Assembly (NCBI RefSeq): GCF_000488215.1
Contig: NZ_KI530712.1
Coordinates: forward strand, 231,636-295,635
Source: Acinetobacter nectaris CIP 110549
Lineage (GTDB): Bacteria; Pseudomonadota; Gammaproteobacteria; Pseudomonadales; Moraxellaceae
Length of the DNA: 64,000 nt
Direction: 5' to 3'
Shown: positions 45,800-56,219 of the stretch, one piece after another
How positions within the stretch are numbered: the first letter of the stretch is position 1
Layout: the number at the start of each line of letters is the position of its first letter
The notes under the pieces: model-generated
Database searches by the model: none
What the model saw: only the letters and a program-made list of their open reading frames with translations
What the model was told of the DNA's origin: nothing
Made by a program: the position numbers and the translations under genes

Positions 45800-45820
45800 T
45801 AGCTATTTGAAATGCAATAA

Positions 45821-45848
45821 AAAGCCGATTTGCATTTAAATCGGCTTT
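45821..45848 (+). terminator. Rho-independent terminator after the SDR gene
   Basis: AAAGCCGATTT (45821-45831) pairs perfectly with AAATCGGCTTT (45838-45848) across a 6-nt loop. A T follows and the A-tract on the other side would also serve the minus strand. Confidence 0.8.
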
Positions 45849-46012
45849 TGAGGGATTATGGATCCATATAAATATAATATAAGAAATCTTTAAAAATAAT
45901 ATGAGACCTTGGTTGTATATATTTTACTAATTGTTAATTTTAATTACATGTTTTTCATAGGAAATATTTCTTTGTATAAAGAATAGTAAGTGTAGAAAAT
46001 ACTTATAATTAT

Positions 46013-46031
46013 GCAAATGATAATTATTCTT
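46013..46031 (+). promoter_or_regulatory. Fur box upstream of the TonB receptor gene
   Basis: The 19-mer GCAAATGATAATTATTCTT matches the Fur consensus GATAATGATAATCATTATC at 14 of 19 positions by eye, including the central AATGATAAT. It lies 74 bp before the receptor start, the expected place for iron repression. The rest of the 45849-46104 gap is AT-rich with no gene seen. Confidence 0.7.
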
Positions 46032-46104
46032 AATATTATTTTAAGAATCTGTACTTATTGTGTAAAAGTTTTTACTACGAACGTTTATAAGTATTTGTTC
46101 TATT

Positions 46105-48192
46105 ATGAAAAAGACCACATTAATTATCTCCATACTATCTTCAATTTCAGTATTAACGCATGCAAATGATGCTGCAGTATTGCCGAGTATTCAGTTAAAA
46201 TCTGATCAGCAGACATTGAAAGAAAAAATGACAGAAGCATCTACTGCAACAAAAGGAATGATGCAGCTAAAAGATGTACCACAAACAGTGAATGTTATTC
46301 CACAAGAAATATTAAAGGAACAAGGTGTAATCTCTATTCAAGGTGCTTTGCAAAATGTTCCTGGGGTTGGCTTTAGTACGGGTGATGGGCAGCGTGATCA
46401 AGTTTCTATTCGCGGTTTTAACTCAGTTTATGATAACTATGTAGATGGTTTCCGCGATGATGCGATGTACTATCGTGATTTATCGAATACAGAACGCATT
46501 GAAGTTGTAAAAGGCCCTGCATCTGTACTATATGGGCGTGGTTCCGCAGGTGGTCTAATTAACCGCGTAACCAAAAAACCAATGAGCCAACCATTGCATG
46601 AAGTTGATTTAATGGGAAGTACACTTGGACAGAGAAGAGCACAGTTCGACTTCAATCAGCCTATTACAGACACTGTAAAAGCGCGTTTAACAGGTGCTGT
46701 AGAAAATTCTGGCGGTTATCGTAATCAAGCATTTTTACAACGCCAAGCAGTTGCTCCATCTGTTGAGTGGGATATTTCTGATAAAACAAAACTGTTAGTA
46801 CAAGCAGACTATTTGCATGATGATCGATTAGCCGATCAGGGTGTGCCAATGGATACTAAAACTAAAAGACCATTGGCATTGAATGATAAAGTCTTTTTAG
46901 GTGCAGCAAATGCGAAGCAAGTGGGAGATACAGACAGCGAAGTAAAAAGTGCAACAGCCACGTTAGATCATCAGTTTGATGATAACTGGAAATATCATGG
47001 TGTGGTACATGGTTATAAGTATTCTTTAGATCGTCAATTTTCTAATGCGTCATATAGTAATGGTTCGATCTCACTGGTTCAGTCACGTCGTTTTCGTAAT
47101 GAAAAAGGTGTATCTACTGAGCAAGAGTTCTCAGGGAAGTTTAAGACTGGAGCAATTGAACATAATGCTTTAGTTGGTCTTGAAGTGAGTCATCAAAATA
47201 AAGATGATCAAATCTTTGCCTCTCCAGCAGCTTATAATACATCAATTAATAATCTCGTTTTACCAACGTGGGCACCTATTTCAACACAAGTTGCAAAAAC
47301 AGATAATAGAAATAATAGTACAACAACAGGCGTATATTTACAGGATTTAGTTGGTTTTACATCTCAAGTGAAAATGCTGATTGGTGCACGTTATGATAAC
47401 TTAGATCAGAAACGTTCAGGTTTAACACTCAAAACTGGCGCAATTAGTACCTATAACCGTACAGATAATAAAGTTTCGCCAAGAGTTGGGTTGGTATATG
47501 AGCCTTTAACGAATCTATCGTTATATGCTTCTTATAATCAGTCTTTTCAGCCATTATCTGATGCTTTGACGGTGTATAATAATCTATCTAACTTGAAACC
47601 AACGCAGACCAAGAGTTATGAGGTTGGCGCGAAGTGGGATATTACACCAGACTATAATTTAACATTGTCTGCTTTTGATACAACGCAAAATAATATCTTA
47701 CAGCAAGACCCTGCTGATAAGACGGGTCAAACGGCTGTTGTGGCTGGTGAGCAAGAAACAAAAGGTATTGAAGTTACGACTGTTGGCAATATTACAGACC
47801 AATGGTCAGTACTTGCAGGCTATGCATATCTTGATGGGAAAATGACAAAATCTGCTTTATCTACTGTTCCGGTGGGTGCAAGAGCAGCGCTTACGCCAAA
47901 AAACTCTGCGAATGTATGGGTGAAATATAAACTGAATGATCATTGGTATGCGGCATTAGGTGGTAAAGCACAAACTTACCAATATGCAGCGCCAGATAAT
48001 GCACTCAGATTACCTGGTTATGCCATTATGAATGCCGCAGTTGGTTATACAAGTGACCGCTATGATGCGAGCGTAAACTTAAATAATGTATTTGATCGAC
48101 ACTATTATATTTCTGCACACGGGCTATCAAGTACAGGTGCACTCATTGGTGATCCAATCAATGCTCAGTTTACTTTAAGATATCGTTTCTAA
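46105..48192 (+). CDS. TonB-dependent siderophore receptor
   Basis: A 695-residue outer-membrane receptor. A signal peptide (MKKTTLIISILSSISVLTHA) is followed by the plug domain (VPQTVNVIPQEILKEQGVIS, VSIRGFNSVYDNYVDGFRDD, IEVVKGPASVLYGRGSAGGL) and a beta-barrel ending in the consensus terminal aromatic (FTLRYRF). The siderophore cannot be named from sequence alone. A Fur box upstream implies iron-regulated expression. No siderophore synthesis genes adjoin it. Confidence 0.92.
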   Translation: MKKTTLIISILSSISVLTHANDAAVLPSIQLKSDQQTLKEKMTEASTATKGMMQLKDVPQTVNVIPQEILKEQGVISIQGALQNVPGVGFSTGDGQRDQVSIRGFNSVYDNYVDGFRDDAMYYRDLSNTERIEVVKGPASVLYGRGSAGGLINRVTKKPMSQPLHEVDLMGSTLGQRRAQFDFNQPITDTVKARLTGAVENSGGYRNQAFLQRQAVAPSVEWDISDKTKLLVQADYLHDDRLADQGVPMDTKTKRPLALNDKVFLGAANAKQVGDTDSEVKSATATLDHQFDDNWKYHGVVHGYKYSLDRQFSNASYSNGSISLVQSRRFRNEKGVSTEQEFSGKFKTGAIEHNALVGLEVSHQNKDDQIFASPAAYNTSINNLVLPTWAPISTQVAKTDNRNNSTTTGVYLQDLVGFTSQVKMLIGARYDNLDQKRSGLTLKTGAISTYNRTDNKVSPRVGLVYEPLTNLSLYASYNQSFQPLSDALTVYNNLSNLKPTQTKSYEVGAKWDITPDYNLTLSAFDTTQNNILQQDPADKTGQTAVVAGEQETKGIEVTTVGNITDQWSVLAGYAYLDGKMTKSALSTVPVGARAALTPKNSANVWVKYKLNDHWYAALGGKAQTYQYAAPDNALRLPGYAIMNAAVGYTSDRYDASVNLNNVFDRHYYISAHGLSSTGALIGDPINAQFTLRYRF

Positions 48193-48206
48193 GAGGAAAG
48201 ATATTT

Positions 48207-48242
48207 AAAAAAGCGACTAGATTGGTTTCTAGTCGCTTTTTT
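48207..48242 (+). terminator. Rho-independent terminator after the TonB receptor gene
   Basis: AAAAAAGCGACTAGA (48207-48221) pairs with TCTAGTCGCTTTTTT (48228-48242), a perfect 15-bp stem with a 6-nt loop ending in a T-run. Confidence 0.85.
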
Positions 48243-48396
48243 TATTAGAGATATAACCTTATTAGACTTAGGTATAAGATTGATTCCTTTGTATATTCCA
48301 CTTTAAAACATTAGTATCTGTGAATATGACAAATATATGACGCTGAGTAGATGCGTTATGTATGCAAACTATTTAACCTTGTTTTAAGGATTCAGA

Positions 48397-49437
48397 ATGA
48401 AATTGAAAGCTTTCCTTGTTACAGCATTACTTGTTGTGAGTGGTACGACATTTGCAGATAAGCTACCGAATATTGTTATTTTAGCAACAGGTGGAACAAT
48501 TGCAGGTTCAGCAGCAAGTAATACACAAACAACGGGTTATAAGCCTGGGGCAATTGGTGTTCAGAACTTAATTAATGCAGTACCTGAAGTGAACAAGGTT
48601 GCGCATGTAACAGGTGAGCAAGTTGCAAATATTGGTAGTGAAAATATGACAAGTGATGTCATTTTAAAACTATCTAAGCGTGTAAATGAACTGTTGGCAC
48701 AAAAAGATGTTGATGGTGTGGTGATTACACATGGTACAGATACTTTAGATGAGACGCCGTACTTTTTAAACTTAACAGTAAAAAGTGATAAGCCTGTTGT
48801 ATTCACGGCTGCTATGCGACCTGCAACGGCAATTAGTGCAGATGGACCGATGAACTTATTAGAAGCAGTTACAGTTGCTTCTGACCAACAGTCTAAAGGT
48901 CGAGGCGTTCTTGTTGTATTGAATGATAAAATTGGCGCAGCACGTTTTATGACAAAAACAAATGCCAATTCACTTGATACATTTAAAGCACCCGAAGAGG
49001 GTTATTTAGGTACGATTATTGATGGTCATATCGAATATAATAACCGAGTAGAGAAAAAGCATACAACAGAATCTGTATTTGATGTGCGTAAGCTTGATGC
49101 TTTGCCACCTGTTGTAATTATTTATGGTTATCAAGATGATCCTGAATATATGTATGATGCTGCGATTGAACATCATGCAAAAGGTATTGTATATGCAGGA
49201 ACAGGTGCGGGTTCTGTGTCTGTACGTAGTGATGCAGGCATTAAAAAAGCGGAAAAAGCGGGTATTGTCGTTGTTAGATCGTCGCGTACAGGCGGTGGTA
49301 GTGTACCTGTAGATAGCGCTCAACCAGGGTTAGTTTCTGGTACATTAAATCCTGCTAAAGCTCGTATATTGTTGATGACAGCACTCACAAAAACCAATGA
49401 TCCTGTACAGATCCAACAATATTTTAATCAATATTAA
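48397..49437 (+). CDS. ansB: Periplasmic type II asparaginase / glutaminase-asparaginase
   Basis: A 346-residue exported enzyme: signal [20 protein letters not shown], then [20 protein letters not shown] with the catalytic Thr, [20 protein letters not shown] with the second Thr-Asp pair, and [20 protein letters not shown]. It hydrolyses asparagine (and probably glutamine) in the periplasm to supply nitrogen. Length and motifs are complete. No clear regulatory site was identified in the gap upstream. Confidence 0.92.
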   Translation: MKLKAFLVTALLVVSGTTFADKLPNIVILATGGTIAGSAASNTQTTGYKPGAIGVQNLINAVPEVNKVAHVTGEQVANIGSENMTSDVILKLSKRVNELLAQKDVDGVVITHGTDTLDETPYFLNLTVKSDKPVVFTAAMRPATAISADGPMNLLEAVTVASDQQSKGRGVLVVLNDKIGAARFMTKTNANSLDTFKAPEEGYLGTIIDGHIEYNNRVEKKHTTESVFDVRKLDALPPVVIIYGYQDDPEYMYDAAIEHHAKGIVYAGTGAGSVSVRSDAGIKKAEKAGIVVVRSSRTGGGSVPVDSAQPGLVSGTLNPAKARILLMTALTKTNDPVQIQQYFNQY

Positions 49438-49453
49438 AAATATTTTTTTGTAG

Positions 49454-49484
49454 AAAAAAGCCCAAAATTGATTTGGGCTTTTTT
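49454..49484. terminator. Bidirectional terminator between ansB and the CysB-like gene
   Basis: AAAAAAGCCCAAA (49454-49466) pairs with TTTGGGCTTTTTT (49472-49484), a perfect 13-bp stem with a 5-nt loop and T tracts in both directions, serving two convergent genes. Confidence 0.88.
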
Positions 49485-49487
49485 ATT

Positions 49488-50411
49488 TTAATCTTCAGGA
49501 TAAGCAGCTTTTTTAAGTTCAATAATATTTGCATCAGGTGAGCATAGGGAAATAAACTCGTATCCATAGCCTCGAAGTAGATGACCCTTACGTACAGCAA
49601 TCCATGTTGTATTGATGTCAAACAATGATGTTTTAACTTGTGAAAGATGTACATCACGTTTGTTATCATAAGCAATGCTATTAATAATACCAATGCCCAT
49701 ACCTAGTTCAACATAGGTTTTAATAACGTCTGTGTCTAAAGCAGACATCACAATATCGGCATCAATACCTGCATCTTTAAATGCCTGATCTATTTTTGAT
49801 CGACCTGTGAAGCCTTCATGGTAAGTAACGATTGGATATTTGGCTAACTCTTCTAAAGTGACTTTATTCACTTGAGTTAATGGGTGGTCAGGGGGAGTAA
49901 TTACACTATGTTGCCATGTATAGTATGGAAGACCTGCAAGATTTTCTTCAGCAGTTAAAGATTCTGTTGCAATACCAATATCTGCTTGTCCTTGTAGCAA
50001 CATTTCTACAATTTCAGCAGGGCTTGCTTGTTGTAAAACGAGATGCACTTTTGGAAATTGTTTTTTAAATAAATTGACAATAGGAGGAAGTACATAACGT
50101 GCTTGAGTATGTGTCGTTGCTATTGTAAGTGTCCCTTCATCAATTTTATTAAACTCATCTGCAAGACGTTTAATATTATCTGCATCAATAAGCATGCGTT
50201 CAACAACGCCAAGCAGCGCTTGACCAGGTTCAGTGAGTCCTAAAAGTCGTTTGCCTTTACGAATAAATAGTTGTACACCGAGTTCATCCTCTAGGTCTTT
50301 AATATGTTTACTTACACCTGATTGTGATGTAAATAACGCTGCAGATGCTTCCGTCAAATTAAAGTTTTGGCGTACGGTTTCTCTAATGATACGTAGTTGT
50401 TGGAAGTTCAT
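49488..50411 (-). CDS. cysB: CysB-like LysR regulator of sulfur metabolism
   Basis: A 307-residue LysR regulator starting MNFQQLRIIRETVRQNFNLT, with HTH TSQSGVSKHIKDLEDELGVQ and effector domain TLTIATTHTQARYVLPPIVN, QGQADIGIATESL, and PIVTYHEGFTGRSKIDQAF. These are characteristic of CysB/Cbl, which control sulfate assimilation in response to acetylserine or sulfate-derived signals. It is the last gene after cysA, 22 bp downstream, which fits autoregulated control of sulfate uptake. A CysB versus Cbl assignment is not settled. Confidence 0.87.
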   Translation of the reverse strand: MNFQQLRIIRETVRQNFNLTEASAALFTSQSGVSKHIKDLEDELGVQLFIRKGKRLLGLTEPGQALLGVVERMLIDADNIKRLADEFNKIDEGTLTIATTHTQARYVLPPIVNLFKKQFPKVHLVLQQASPAEIVEMLLQGQADIGIATESLTAEENLAGLPYYTWQHSVITPPDHPLTQVNKVTLEELAKYPIVTYHEGFTGRSKIDQAFKDAGIDADIVMSALDTDVIKTYVELGMGIGIINSIAYDNKRDVHLSQVKTSLFDINTTWIAVRKGHLLRGYGYEFISLCSPDANIIELKKAAYPED

Positions 50412-50433
50412 TGTTTTTTTACTCTCACTAATT

Positions 50434-51495
50434 TTAAGCAGATGTTTTTGGTTTCTCAAAAATATGCAAATGTTGTGCAGATATCCAAACGGTTTGGTTT
50501 GCATTCAATGCTTGATCAGCCGCTTGTTCTGAGGAAACCAATACTTCAATAGGATGACCGTTTCGGTCTTCTAATTCAGCAATAATTTTTCCCGCAACCC
50601 AAACATAACGAAGGAAATTTGCCTGTATTGCATTATCTTGTGGTGTAATATGAATGTTAAGTTCATGTGGTCTAGCAAAAGCAATAAGGTGACTTTCCCC
50701 TGTATGTGATGGCAATAATAGCTGATCTTCACCAAGAGTGAGTTTGCCATTTTGTTGAATACCTTCAAATTTATTTGCCTGACCTAAAAAATCAAAAACA
50801 AATGATGTTTCAGGTTTTTCATAGACGTCACGTGGCGAACCAATTTGTTCAATATTTCCTTTATTCATTACCACAATTTTATCAGCAACTTCAAGCGCTT
50901 CCTCTTGGTCATGTGTGACAAAAATAGAAGTAATATGCAATTCATCATGTAAATTGCGCAACCATCTGCGAAGCTCTTTTCTTACCTTTGCATCTAATGC
51001 GCCAAAGGGTTCATCTAAAAGTAAGACTCTTGGTTCAACTGCGAGCGCACGTGCAAGCGCAATACGTTGGCGCTGACCACCAGAAAGTTGAGCAGGGTAG
51101 CGATTGGCTAGAAAGTCGAGCTGTACTAATTCAAGAAGCTGATGAACACGTTTAGAAATTTCAGCATCTGATGGACGTGTCTCTTTAGGGCGAACTTTTA
51201 AGCCGAAAGCGACATTGTCAAAGACGGTCATATGTCTAAACAAAGCATAATGCTGGAATACAAAGCCTACTTGTCTTTCTCTAACGTGGGTTTTGGTTGC
51301 ATCATGACCCTCTAAAATTACTTGACCTGAGTCTGCTTGTTCTAGTCCTGCAATAATACGAAGTAACGTTGTTTTTCCGCAGCCTGATGGCCCTAGTAGG
51401 GCAACAAGTTGACCTTCAGGAAAGTCTAGGCTGATATTGTTTAGAGCATGAAAACTACCAAAGTTTTTCTCAATATTTTTAACTTGAATACTCAT
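50434..51495 (-). CDS. cysA: Sulfate/thiosulfate ABC transporter ATPase CysA
   Basis: A 353-residue ATPase: [20 protein letters not shown], Walker [14 protein letters not shown]-loop [10 protein letters not shown], signature [16 protein letters not shown], Walker [12 protein letters not shown], and [16 protein letters not shown]. The C-terminal TOBE-like domain ([28 protein letters not shown]) is typical of CysA. ATG 51495 gives the better ribosome-site spacing; an ATG two codons upstream overlaps the cysW stop. Confidence 0.93.
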   Translation of the reverse strand: MSIQVKNIEKNFGSFHALNNISLDFPEGQLVALLGPSGCGKTTLLRIIAGLEQADSGQVILEGHDATKTHVRERQVGFVFQHYALFRHMTVFDNVAFGLKVRPKETRPSDAEISKRVHQLLELVQLDFLANRYPAQLSGGQRQRIALARALAVEPRVLLLDEPFGALDAKVRKELRRWLRNLHDELHITSIFVTHDQEEALEVADKIVVMNKGNIEQIGSPRDVYEKPETSFVFDFLGQANKFEGIQQNGKLTLGEDQLLLPSHTGESHLIAFARPHELNIHITPQDNAIQANFLRYVWVAGKIIAELEDRNGHPIEVLVSSEQAADQALNANQTVWISAQHLHIFEKPKTSA

Positions 51496-51497
51496 TG

Positions 51498-52373
51498 TCA
51501 TGCCCCTTCTTGTGTTGATGAGTTCTTTTCTTGACGAATCTCAACCCAGGTTTTAATAATTAACGTTAAAATTGCTAGAAATGCCAATAGAGATGCAACT
51601 GCAAAAGCTGCACTATAACTATAGTCGTTATATAAAATTTCTACATGTAGAGGTAGTGTATTGGTTTGCCCACGGATATGTCCTGAAACAACGGAAACAG
51701 CACCGAATTCACCCATTGCTCGTGCATTACATAGAATGACGCCGTATAGGAGTCCCCATTTTATATTTGGTAATGTAATTTTCCAAAAGGTTGTCCAACC
51801 TGAAGAACCGAGCAATATTGCAGCTTCTTCCTCTTCATTTCCTTGGGCTTGCATTAGTGGAATAAGCTCTCTTGCAACAAAAGGAACAGTAATAAATACT
51901 GTCGCTAAAACTATTGCAGGCGTTGCATAAAGCACTTGAATATTATGGTCTTGTAACCATGTGCCTAACCAACCTTGAGTACCAAAAATGAGTACAAGCA
52001 TAAGACCTGCGATGACAGGAGAGACAGAAAAAGGGGTATCTATAAGCGTTGTAAGGAGTGTTTTTCCTTTGAAGTTAAACTTTGCAACAGCCCAAGCAGC
52101 AGCGACACCAAATATTACATTTAAAGGAACAGCAATTGCGGCTGTTAATAAGGTTAGTTTTACAGCAGAGCGAGTATCTGAATCAATAAGTGCTTGAAAG
52201 TAGACATTTATACCCTGCTTAAATGCTTCTATAAATACTAAAGCTAAAGGTAAAATAAGAAGCCCTATAAATACGAGCAAGGCAATACTCAATAAAGTAA
52301 AGCGTACCCATCTCGGTTCTTTTGTTGCATCTTTGCTTTGTAATTGTTTAGCAAGCGCATGTGGGTGACTCAT
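51498..52373 (-). CDS. cysW: Sulfate ABC transporter permease CysW
   Basis: A 291-residue inner-membrane permease with about six spans. Motifs include [40 protein letters not shown] and [20 protein letters not shown], matching CysW. ATG 52373 ([10 protein letters not shown]) is chosen; it overlaps the cysT stop by 4 bp. Confidence 0.93.
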   Translation of the reverse strand: MSHPHALAKQLQSKDATKEPRWVRFTLLSIALLVFIGLLILPLALVFIEAFKQGINVYFQALIDSDTRSAVKLTLLTAAIAVPLNVIFGVAAAWAVAKFNFKGKTLLTTLIDTPFSVSPVIAGLMLVLIFGTQGWLGTWLQDHNIQVLYATPAIVLATVFITVPFVARELIPLMQAQGNEEEEAAILLGSSGWTTFWKITLPNIKWGLLYGVILCNARAMGEFGAVSVVSGHIRGQTNTLPLHVEILYNDYSYSAAFAVASLLAFLAILTLIIKTWVEIRQEKNSSTQEGA

Positions 52374-53203
52374 GATACATTTCTCCCAGTACGTCGTGTT
52401 GCCCAAGACTGTAGAAGGTTAATGATAAGCAATAAAGCAAAAGATAGCAGAAGCATAATGACTGCAATGGTCGTTGCGCCTGCGTAGTCGTATTCTTCTA
52501 GTCGAGAAATGATCATAAGTGGCGCAATTTCAGTTTTATAAGGTTGGTTTCCTGCAATAAAAATAACAGAACCGTATTCACCGACACCACGGGCAAATGC
52601 CAGCCCAAAACCTGTCATTAAAGACGGTAGAATAATTGGAAAAATGACGTGGCGAATTGTTTGCCAACGATTTGCTCCAAGTGCTGAAGCTGCTTCTTCA
52701 AGTTCTGTTTCTAAGTCGCTTAGAATAGGTTGAACAGTACGCACAACGAATGGAATGCCAATAAAAATAAGCGCGAGTGTAATACCGACAGATGTGTAAG
52801 CGACTTTAATGCCTAAAGGCTCTAAAAATTGACCAACCCAACCTGTAGAGGCATAAAGGGAAGTAAGCGCGATGCCTGCAACGGCTGTTGGTAAAGCAAA
52901 TGGCAAGTCAATAAGTGCATCTACAATCCGTTTTCCAGGAAAATGATATCTAACAAGACACCAAGCAAGCAGTAAGCCTAAAAAAACATTAATAAATGCA
53001 GCAATGAGCGCTGTTGAAAAACTTAACTGTAGTGCTTTGAGTATACGAGTATCTTGTATAATGCCTAAAAAACCATCCCAACCAATACCGATAGATTTTA
53101 TAAATACGGCTGATAGCGGCAGAAATACAATAATAGATAAATATAAGATGGTATATCCTAAGGATAAACCAAATCCGGGTAGAACTGCTTTGTTATTACG
53201 CAT
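52370..53203 (-). CDS. cysT: Sulfate ABC transporter permease CysT (CysU)
   Basis: A 277-residue permease with about six spans and motifs ALIDLPFALPTAVAGIALTS, SDLETELEEAASALGANRWQ and GLAFARGVGEYGSVIFIAGN, typical of CysT/CysU. It follows the hydrolase gene by 14 bp. Confidence 0.93.
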   Translation of the reverse strand: MRNNKAVLPGFGLSLGYTILYLSIIVFLPLSAVFIKSIGIGWDGFLGIIQDTRILKALQLSFSTALIAAFINVFLGLLLAWCLVRYHFPGKRIVDALIDLPFALPTAVAGIALTSLYASTGWVGQFLEPLGIKVAYTSVGITLALIFIGIPFVVRTVQPILSDLETELEEAASALGANRWQTIRHVIFPIILPSLMTGFGLAFARGVGEYGSVIFIAGNQPYKTEIAPLMIISRLEEYDYAGATTIAVIMLLLSFALLLIINLLQSWATRRTGRNVS

Positions 53204-53217
53204 GACGTCTTGAACTC

Positions 53218-53850
53218 TTATAAACCTGATTGCGCTAAAAATTGGCGTTGGGTACTCTTTAATAGAGATGATGTGCGTTCAAACATTCGTTCTTTAGAGT
53301 TAAGTAAAAGGTGAGGCATAAGCTCAGGAAAAGCTCCAAAACCAGAGTCAACATTAATATGCCCAACTTGACCTAAATTAATTGTTGGGACGTGCCAAAG
53401 TGCTGCAAAATATGTTGCATCGGAATAACTTAGCCAAGGATCATTTTCACTAATAATCATTTTTGTTGGTACAGATAGCTTCAGCTCTTTAAATGCTTCA
53501 AAATAGCTATTTTCATTATTTTGACTAAAACCTGTTTCACCAAAACGAATTGGATTTGCAGGTGCAACAAGGATAAGATTTTTTACACGTGAAGCAATTT
53601 CTGGATATTTATTGAGTGCAGCAATACTGGTTAAGCAGCCAAAACTATGTGCAATGATTTGCAATGAAGCATTATCATCTAAAGCATGAATGGTTTTTAG
53701 CCATTGCTCAACCCATTTATTTAAAATTGGTTGCTGCCAATCTTGCTGTACACGGGAGCAGTTTGTTAAACGATTTTCAAGCCAAGACTGCCAGTGATGT
53801 TCATTGCTACCACCAACGCCAGGGACAATGATATTGTGTATTGTAGTCAT
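53218..53850 (-). CDS. RBBP9/YdeN-family alpha/beta hydrolase
   Basis: A 210-residue serine-hydrolase fold protein: IIVPGVGGSNEHHWQSWLEN at the N-terminus, the nucleophile elbow IIAHSFGCLTS, and a C-terminal GQVGHINVDSGFGAFPE with the catalytic His. It is inserted between sbp and cysT in the sulfate operon on the same strand (14 and 27 bp gaps), so it is co-regulated with sulfate uptake; hydrolysis of a sulfur-containing ester is an inference from that context only. Confidence 0.85.
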   Translation of the reverse strand: MTTIHNIIVPGVGGSNEHHWQSWLENRLTNCSRVQQDWQQPILNKWVEQWLKTIHALDDNASLQIIAHSFGCLTSIAALNKYPEIASRVKNLILVAPANPIRFGETGFSQNNENSYFEAFKELKLSVPTKMIISENDPWLSYSDATYFAALWHVPTINLGQVGHINVDSGFGAFPELMPHLLLNSKERMFERTSSLLKSTQRQFLAQSGL

Positions 53851-53877
53851 TTTAACTTGCTCCCGTGCTTTAAATTT

Positions 53878-54882
53878 TTATTGATTTGCTTTGACAATCT
53901 GATCAAAAATTCCATTGTTATCAAAATGAACTTTTTGAACTTTAGACCAACCACCAAATTCTTGATCAATAGTTACAAGTTTAAGAGGTTTAAAGGTTTG
54001 GCTATATTTTTTTAGAATTTCTTCATTACGTGGACGATAGTAGTTTGTTGCAATAATGTTCTGTGCAAGTGGAGAATATAAAAAGTTAACATATCCTTGA
54101 GCGACGTACTTATTACCATCTTTTTCGACATTCTTGTCTACGACAGCAACTGGTGGCTCTGCAATAATTGAAAGTGATGGAGTAATAATTTCAAATTTAT
54201 TAGGTTGCTCACGCGCAGCTAAATAAGCCTCATTTTCCCATGCAATAAGTACATCACCAATACCACGTTCTACGAATGTTGTGGTTGCACCGCGTGCACC
54301 TGAGTCGAGTACTTTGGTGTTTTTATAAATTTTACGTACAAACTCTTGTGCACTTTGGTCTGTGCCATGTGGCTGATGTTTTGCCCAAGCCCATGCTGCA
54401 AGATAGTTCCAACGTGCACCACCAGAGGTTTTTGGGTTTGGTGTAATAATAGCAACATCAGGGCGAATGAGATCATTCCAATCTTTAATGTGTTTTGGAT
54501 TATCTTTACGGACTAAAAAGACAATTGTGGATGTATATGGTGTTGAATTTTGTGGTAAACGTTGTTGCCAATTGAGAGGCAGTTTTCCTGTTTTTTCTGC
54601 AATGGCATCAATGTCGGCAGCAAGTGCCAATGTAACAACATCTGCATTGAGCCCATCAATTACAGCGCGTGCTTGCTTGCCTGAGCCACCATGAGATTGC
54701 TTGAAGTTAATGGTTTCGCCTGTTTTTTGTTTCCAATAATCACCATAGGCTTTATTTATGTCTGTATAAAGTTCACGCGTTGGGTCGTAAGAGACATTCA
54801 AGAAGTCTTTCGCTGCAAAACTCAATGATGAAAACCCAAGTAGTGTTGCGAAAACCCCAAGTTTAATTTGATTTAATGGCAT
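53878..54882 (-). CDS. sbp: Periplasmic sulfate-binding protein (Sbp/CysP)
   Basis: A 334-residue precursor with signal peptide [20 protein letters not shown] ending near SFA. Mature motifs are [80 protein letters not shown] and NEAYLAARE, all typical of sulfate/thiosulfate binders. It is the first gene of the sulfate operon. Confidence 0.94.
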   Translation of the reverse strand: MPLNQIKLGVFATLLGFSSLSFAAKDFLNVSYDPTRELYTDINKAYGDYWKQKTGETINFKQSHGGSGKQARAVIDGLNADVVTLALAADIDAIAEKTGKLPLNWQQRLPQNSTPYTSTIVFLVRKDNPKHIKDWNDLIRPDVAIITPNPKTSGGARWNYLAAWAWAKHQPHGTDQSAQEFVRKIYKNTKVLDSGARGATTTFVERGIGDVLIAWENEAYLAAREQPNKFEIITPSLSIIAEPPVAVVDKNVEKDGNKYVAQGYVNFLYSPLAQNIIATNYYRPRNEEILKKYSQTFKPLKLVTIDQEFGGWSKVQKVHFDNNGIFDQIVKANQ

Positions 54883-55070
54883 TTTCTTTTCCTAGATGAT
54901 ATTAGCTACAATTCTGAAAAGAAGAATACCGTTGATACGTAAGCATAAAAAATAATAAAAAATAATTTTGATATGAATAAAATGGATAAAGGGTTTTATA
55001 TTATTGTTTTATATATATTTTATGATGTTTGAGGTTTTTATATATATTACTCAAACATCATGGTAACTAC

Positions 55071-56051
55071 TTACTGTGAGCCACTTCTTTTTTTTGCAAA
55101 GTGATTTGCCAAAATTCCACATGTAATGAGTTGAATTTGATGAAATAACATCAGTGGTAATAAAATAAGACCAAAGGGTTGACCCGCAAATAATATTTTT
55201 GCCATAGGTACACCACTAGCAAGCGTTTTCTTTGAGCCACAAAATAAAATGGTAATTTGATCAGCTTCATTAAAACCAAATTTTTTACTGCCAAAACGAA
55301 TAAGTAACATTGCAATAGCAAGTAAACCTGCACATGTAAGCAATAAATAGATGAGTGTCATGATAGAAACTTGATGCCAAATACCTTCATTGACCGCAGC
55401 ACTAAATGCAGAGTAAACCACCATTAAAATAGAGCCCTGATCTACCATTTTCACACTAGATTTATATTTCGTTAGGAATGGAACCATTTTATTACGAAGA
55501 AGCTGACCAAGAATAAAAGGTACAAATAGTAATAAAATGATATTTAATGCAGAGCCTAAATTAGAGCTATGCTGACCTGTAGCATGTTGGGTGATAAAAA
55601 TACCAACGAGAAATGGTGTAATGAACATACCTAAGATATTAGAGGCAGAGGCACTACAGAGCGCGGCAGGGACATTTCCTTTTGCAATAGAGGTAAAAGC
55701 AATTGATGATTGTACTGTAGAAGGTAATAGGCATAAATATAAAACGCCTAAATAAAGCTGCTGTCCGAGTAATGGTTCAATGATTGGTTTAAGGACAAAG
55801 CCAATAATTGGAAATAAAACAAAAGTCGCTGCAAAAATGACAAGGTGTAACCGCCAATGTGTAATGCCTTCGATGACTGCTTCTCGTGAGAGTTTTGCAC
55901 CATGAAGAAAGAAGAGAAGCGCAATGGCTAAGTCAGTGAGATGACTAAAAATTTGGGCAGCTTGTCCATGAATAGGTAAAAATGTTGCTAGAAGAAGCAT
56001 ACCTACAATCATTAAGCTGAAATTATCAGGTAAAAATTTTGGTCGAGCCAT
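55071..56051 (-). CDS. Bile-acid:sodium symporter (BASS/YfeH-like) transporter
   Basis: A 326-residue membrane protein with about nine or ten spans (FSLMIVGMLLLATFLPI, LTDLAIALLFFLHGAKLSRE, LYLCLLPSTVQSSIAFTSIA, FCGSKKTLASGVPMAKILFA). The pattern is that of the SBF-like YfeH group within the BASS superfamily, of uncertain substrate. No operon partner is evident; the 188 bp upstream of sbp and 168 bp on the other side hold no gene. Confidence 0.87.
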   Translation of the reverse strand: MARPKFLPDNFSLMIVGMLLLATFLPIHGQAAQIFSHLTDLAIALLFFLHGAKLSREAVIEGITHWRLHLVIFAATFVLFPIIGFVLKPIIEPLLGQQLYLGVLYLCLLPSTVQSSIAFTSIAKGNVPAALCSASASNILGMFITPFLVGIFITQHATGQHSSNLGSALNIILLLFVPFILGQLLRNKMVPFLTKYKSSVKMVDQGSILMVVYSAFSAAVNEGIWHQVSIMTLIYLLLTCAGLLAIAMLLIRFGSKKFGFNEADQITILFCGSKKTLASGVPMAKILFAGQPFGLILLPLMLFHQIQLITCGILANHFAKKRSGSQ

Positions 56052-56219
56052 AGTGTGTTTATATTCCTTTATTCAGGTTTAATGCAAGATTTGCCATCAA
56101 TCATATTCTGATTTTAAAGATGTGTATTAAAAATATATTAATCTCTGTCAGAAATGAGGCATCTTCTTTAGGAGCATCCTTGCTCAATTACAAAAAACAT
56201 GCCAATTCAAATTTTTATA

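Noticed and set aside
48561..49323. Long minus-strand frames inside ansB
   Set aside because: They are antisense shadows of a well-supported asparaginase gene with no domain or start signals.
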